In this document: positions 7,380 through 9,542 of the stretch, in pieces
Layout: the number at the start of each line of letters is the position of its first letter
Position numbering within the stretch: the first letter of the stretch is position 1
Source of the DNA: an uncultured Prevotellaceae bacterium
GTDB taxonomy: Bacteria > Bacteroidota > Bacteroidia > Bacteroidales > Bacteroidaceae
Direction of reading: 5' to 3'
NCBI GenBank assembly: GCA_946644025.1
Contig: CAMPCG010000087.1
Span: 1-9,542 of the forward strand
Length of the DNA stretch: 9,542 nt
Position numbers and translations under genes: made by a program
Notes under the pieces: generated by a model
What the model was told of the DNA's origin: nothing
The model's database searches: none
What the model saw: the letters and a program-made list of their open reading frames with translations, nothing else

Positions 7380-8558
7380 TTAGTTCTTCATCGCGTCGAC
7401 GATGTCGCCGGCCGACATGGCCTTTGCCTGTTCCTGTATCTTCTGCTGGTAGCGCTCGGGCGTGATGGGGACTATCTGCATCTGGTCCGAGAGCTTGGTG
7501 ATGCCGTTGGTGACGTAGCGGTCGCCGGGCTTCAGTCCTTCGGTGACGATGTAGTTGTTGCCGTCGTTCTGCGGGTCTACCTTTATCTCGGTGTATGCCA
7601 CCCGGTTAGAGTCCTTCAGCAGGTAGATGAACTTCTTGTTCTGCACCTCCATGACTACGCTCTGGGGTATGACGATGGCCTCGTCGGCCTTGCGGGGTAT
7701 GACGATGGAGCCGCTGCCTCCGCTCTTGAGCAGATGGTCGGGGTTGGGGAAGTGTGCCTTCAGCTGCACCGAGCCCGTGGCCTGGTCTATGACGCCGCTG
7801 GCCGTCACCACCTTGCCCTCGAGGCCATACTCTGTACCGTCGGCCAAGACGAGCTTCACGGCGGGCAGCGCATCGACGGCGCCGCGCAGGCCTCCCTCGG
7901 CCTTCGACAGGGCGAGCATGTCCTTCTCGGTCATGGAGAAGTAAACCTCCATCTGGCTGATGTCGGCCACGTGGGTGAGCACGTCCGAGGCACTCACCAG
8001 TGCACCCTTCTTGAAGGGCAGCGTGCCCACGACGCCGCGGGCAGGGCTCTTCACGTAGCAGAAGCTCAGCTGCTCCTTAGCGTTGGCCAGGTTTGCCTGA
8101 GCCTGAGCCAGCTGAGCCTGGGCGCTGCTATAGCTATTCTCGGCCGTCTGCAGCTCGTAGTCGCCGACGACGCGGTTCTGGTGCAGCTGCTTCGTGTTCT
8201 CAAACGTCAGCTTCGCCGTGTTCACCTGGCTCTGGGCCGTGTTCACCGCAGCCTGAGCCTGACGCACGGTGGCCTGATAGGTCTCGTTGTCGATGACAAA
8301 CATCACCTGGCCGGCACTCACCGTCTGGCCTTCCTTGACGTTAATCTGAGTGAGGAATCCGGAGACCTTCGGACGTATCTCCACGTCCTGAATACCATTG
8401 ATGGTGGCAGGATACCTGCTCTGCATGTCGGCCGAGCTGGTGCCCACGGACGCCACGGGGTACTCGTTGTCGCCAAACGTTGGACGACCGCCACCGCCGC
8501 CGCAGCTTACAAGAAGTACGCTGGCTGCAACGGCCAAAAGAATCTTTTTCTGTTTCAT
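7380..8558 (-). CDS. RND efflux periplasmic adaptor lipoprotein (HlyD/AcrA family)
   Basis: A 392-residue membrane-fusion protein that links the permease to the outer-membrane channel. The start MKQKKILLAVAASVLLVSC is a lipoprotein signal with Cys19, followed by five glycines and no acidic export signal, which fits anchoring on the inner membrane facing the periplasm. The first lipoyl half is at about 53-92 (VEIRPKVSGFLTQINVKEGQ), a coiled-coil hairpin rich in Gln and Ala at about 93-163, the second lipoyl half at about 165-205, a beta-barrel at about 206-290 and a membrane-proximal domain with AIVIPQSVV (294-302) to about 366. Length is typical of AcrA/MexA. It is the first gene of the operon; a promoter-like box lies about 58-65 bp upstream of its ATG. 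The following gap to the permease holds the IVS-like element. Confidence 0.94.
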   Translation of the reverse strand: MKQKKILLAVAASVLLVSCGGGGGRPTFGDNEYPVASVGTSSADMQSRYPATINGIQDVEIRPKVSGFLTQINVKEGQTVSAGQVMFVIDNETYQATVRQAQAAVNTAQSQVNTAKLTFENTKQLHQNRVVGDYELQTAENSYSSAQAQLAQAQANLANAKEQLSFCYVKSPARGVVGTLPFKKGALVSASDVLTHVADISQMEVYFSMTEKDMLALSKAEGGLRGAVDALPAVKLVLADGTEYGLEGKVVTASGVIDQATGSVQLKAHFPNPDHLLKSGGSGSIVIPRKADEAIVIPQSVVMEVQNKKFIYLLKDSNRVAYTEIKVDPQNDGNNYIVTEGLKPGDRYVTNGITKLSDQMQIVPITPERYQQKIQEQAKAMSAGDIVDAMKN

Positions 8559-8615
8559 ACCAAAAATATATAAAATGTTTAGTTAAGCTACTGTATTCCA
8601 CACAATAACAGGGTG

Positions 8616-8623
8616 CAAAATTA
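8616..8623 (-). promoter_or_regulatory. putative -7 box of the efflux operon promoter
   Basis: On the minus strand these bases read TAATTTTG, an exact match to the Bacteroidetes -7 consensus TAnnTTTG. It lies about 60 bp upstream of the adaptor ATG (8558), which would give a leader of about 50 bases. At the usual distance (about 19 bp further upstream) there is no clear TTTG -33 box, only a TTAT-like stretch, so the call rests on one half-site. The surrounding AT-rich sequence fits a promoter. Confidence 0.4.
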
Positions 8624-8686
8624 CTACAATTCCACATTATTCTATAACGTTGCAAGCCTTATTTAACAAAGTTTACGGCCTGTTTA

Positions 8687-8772
8687 ATAGTTTGAGCCGT
8701 CCAAACTCCGGGTTTGGACGGCTCAAACTATAGGTTTGGACGGCTCAAAGTCAGGGTTTGAGCCGTCCAAAC
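8687..8772. repeat. four copies of a 16-mer forming two adjacent hairpins
   Basis: The 16-mer TTTGAGCCGTCCAAAC occurs perfectly four times: plus orientation at 8691-8706 and 8757-8772, reverse at 8712-8727 and 8734-8749. Copies 1 and 2 extend to a perfect 20-bp stem (8687-8706 with 8712-8731) around a 5-base loop. Copies 3 and 4 form a perfect 16-bp stem around a 7-base loop, followed on the plus strand by TTTT (8773-8776). The unit lies 43 bp downstream of the nrdG stop codon and 60-150 bp upstream of the putative efflux promoter. It may end nrdG transcription, though no T-run follows on the minus strand. Equal copies also allow alternative pairings (1 with 3, 2 with 4). It resembles a doubled REP element. 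Confidence 0.85.
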
Positions 8773-8815
8773 TTTTGTGCGCACACAGCGGTCCTTCGTG
8801 ACAGTGGGAGACGCC

Positions 8816-9304
8816 CTATGAGTTCCACTCCACGACGGTGCCCTGTTCGAGCGAGCGCCTGACGTCGACCAGCCGCTGGTTGCGCGAGCCGCGGAAGCGC
8901 AGCGTCTCGTCGCGCAGGCTCTTGACGAAGGGCCCGTCCACCAGCACGTCGACCAGCTCTACGAGGGCGCGCTGGCGGGGGTTGGACAGGAGCTGCTCGA
9001 AGGTGAAGCCGGTGTAGCACCAGATGGTCTTCCGCGTGCGCTCACGGATGGCGCGGGCCAGCTCGGCAAAGCCCTCGGGCTGGTACATAGGGTCGCCGCC
9101 GCTGAAGGTGACGTTGGCGAAGGGGTCGGCCTCGATGACGCGCATCACCTCGTCGGTCGTCATGGCGTGGCCGCCGCTGAAGTCCCACGACTGCGGGTTG
9201 TGGCAGCCCTCACAACGGTGACGGCAGCCGGCACAGTAGATGGACGTGCGAAACCCGGGGCCGTCGACCATCGTGTCCTCGACTATGGAGAGAACGGAAA
9301 TCAT
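8816..9304 (-). CDS. nrdG: anaerobic ribonucleoside-triphosphate reductase activating protein
   Basis: A 162-residue radical-SAM enzyme that makes the glycyl radical on NrdD for deoxyribonucleotide synthesis without oxygen. The 4Fe-4S cluster motif CxxxCxxC is CRHRCEGC (Cys27, 31, 34), preceded by DGPGFR, which marks glycyl-radical activases. TFSGGDP (66-72) is the SAM-binding GGE-like motif, and LVDGPF (121-126) and RFRGSRNQR (136-144) match conserved C-terminal NrdG motifs. I chose the ATG at 9304 because the longer frame to 9343 only translates repeat array D, while MISVLSIVEDTMVDGPG is the family's usual start. nrdD, normally adjacent, is not in the window; the gene upstream is an F5/8C-type protein instead. 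Length is typical. There is no Shine-Dalgarno; the leader is array D. Confidence 0.92.
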   Translation of the reverse strand: MISVLSIVEDTMVDGPGFRTSIYCAGCRHRCEGCHNPQSWDFSGGHAMTTDEVMRVIEADPFANVTFSGGDPMYQPEGFAELARAIRERTRKTIWCYTGFTFEQLLSNPRQRALVELVDVLVDGPFVKSLRDETLRFRGSRNQRLVDVRRSLEQGTVVEWNS

Positions 9305-9308
9305 GATA

Positions 9309-9364
9309 AAACGAGAAACGAGAAATGAGAAATGATTTCTCATTTATCATTTATCACTTCTCAA
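9309..9364. repeat. inverted heptad array D (AAATGAG units) between the F5/8C gene and nrdG
   Basis: Four 7-bp units (AAACGAG, AAACGAG, AAATGAG, AAATGAT; 9309-9336) are followed directly, with no loop, by four reverse-type units (TTCTCAT, TTATCAT, TTATCAC, TTCTCAA; 9337-9364). The array overlaps the stop codon of the upstream gene (9361-9363) and ends 4 bp before the nrdG ATG, so it is the entire intergenic region. It would fold into a hairpin just before the start codon. Confidence 0.85.
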
Positions 9365-9542
9365 TAGATGTAAATCTTGAACTGCTTGACGCTGCCCGGA
9401 GCTCCCTCCTCGGCGCGGGGCAGGTACTCAAGGGCGGTGACGGTATGCACAGCGCCGAGGTCGATGACGAGCAGATGGGGCGTCTGGGCCGACTTCTCCG
9501 TCTGCCAGTAGGTAGACTCCTGCAGGTCGAAGACCTTGTCGA
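9361..9542 (-). CDS. C-terminal end of an F5/8 type C (discoidin)-like domain protein, partial
   Basis: The minus frame is open from the window edge to the TGA at 9361-9363, giving the last 60 residues of a protein whose start lies beyond 9542. It contains DLQESTYWQTE, TPHLLVIDLG, LEYLPRAEEGAPGS and ends VKQFKIYIY. This order is typical of carbohydrate-binding F5/8 type C modules (CBM32-like) at the C-terminus of Bacteroidales glycoside hydrolases such as fucosidases, hexosaminidases or galactosidases: a ligand-side Trp, then the IDLG strand, then a late strand. The enzyme domain is outside the window, so the full function cannot be stated. It reads in the same direction as nrdG, with only 56 bp of repeat between. 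Confidence 0.75.
   Translation of the reverse strand, partial: DKVFDLQESTYWQTEKSAQTPHLLVIDLGAVHTVTALEYLPRAEEGAPGSVKQFKIYIY

Overview
The window looks like a chromosomal piece of a Bacteroidales bacterium, most likely Prevotella or a close relative. The evidence is an RND efflux operon whose adaptor and outer-membrane channel are both lipoproteins, a Bacteroidetes-type Rhs (YD-repeat) remnant, the tail of an F5/8C-like carbohydrate-active protein, and a TAnnTTTG promoter-like box. Every gene I can support lies on the minus strand. Genus is inference; I could not run any search.

Layout from left to right. 1-341: AT-rich, no convincing gene, with a cluster of four small palindromes whose loops read TGC or GCA (226-328). 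342-956: a small AT-rich orphan gene, the tail of an Rhs core, and in another frame a short ORF with a lipoprotein signal; this looks like a decayed polymorphic-toxin locus. 963-1080: a C-run repeat element. 1081-1857: a divergent LpxA-family acyltransferase. 2003-3394, 3611-6874 and 7380-8558: outer-membrane factor, RND permease and periplasmic adaptor of one tripartite pump, transcribed adaptor to permease to channel, with the LpxA paralogue last. 8687-8772: four copies of a 16-mer forming two hairpins. 8816-9304: NrdG, the activase of the anaerobic ribonucleotide reductase. 9361-9542: C-terminal end of an F5/8 type C-like protein.

The most interesting signal is between the genes. The gaps along the pump operon and upstream of nrdG are filled almost completely by tandem 7-8 bp repeats arranged as two facing inverted arms, and each begins within about 13 bp of, or overlaps, the stop codon of the gene upstream. 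The unit sequence differs from gap to gap (GTTAGGA, GACTTTA, TAAAGGAG, AAATGAG, and a C-run unit), but the architecture and position are the same. One of them (6885-7376) holds cargo between its arms: a four-helix-bundle / S23 intervening-sequence protein gene (6944-7312) interrupted by two in-frame TAA codons. This is the layout of the intervening sequences known from 23S rRNA genes, an S23 ORF between inverted arms, but placed inside a protein-coding operon. My hypothesis is that these are one family of stop-codon-proximal mobile elements, most of which lack cargo.

Functionally, the pump operon would export toxic compounds or drugs across both membranes. NrdG supports deoxyribonucleotide synthesis in anaerobic growth. 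The repeat elements sit in every inter-gene space of the pump mRNA and could affect relative expression of its parts through RNA folding or processing.
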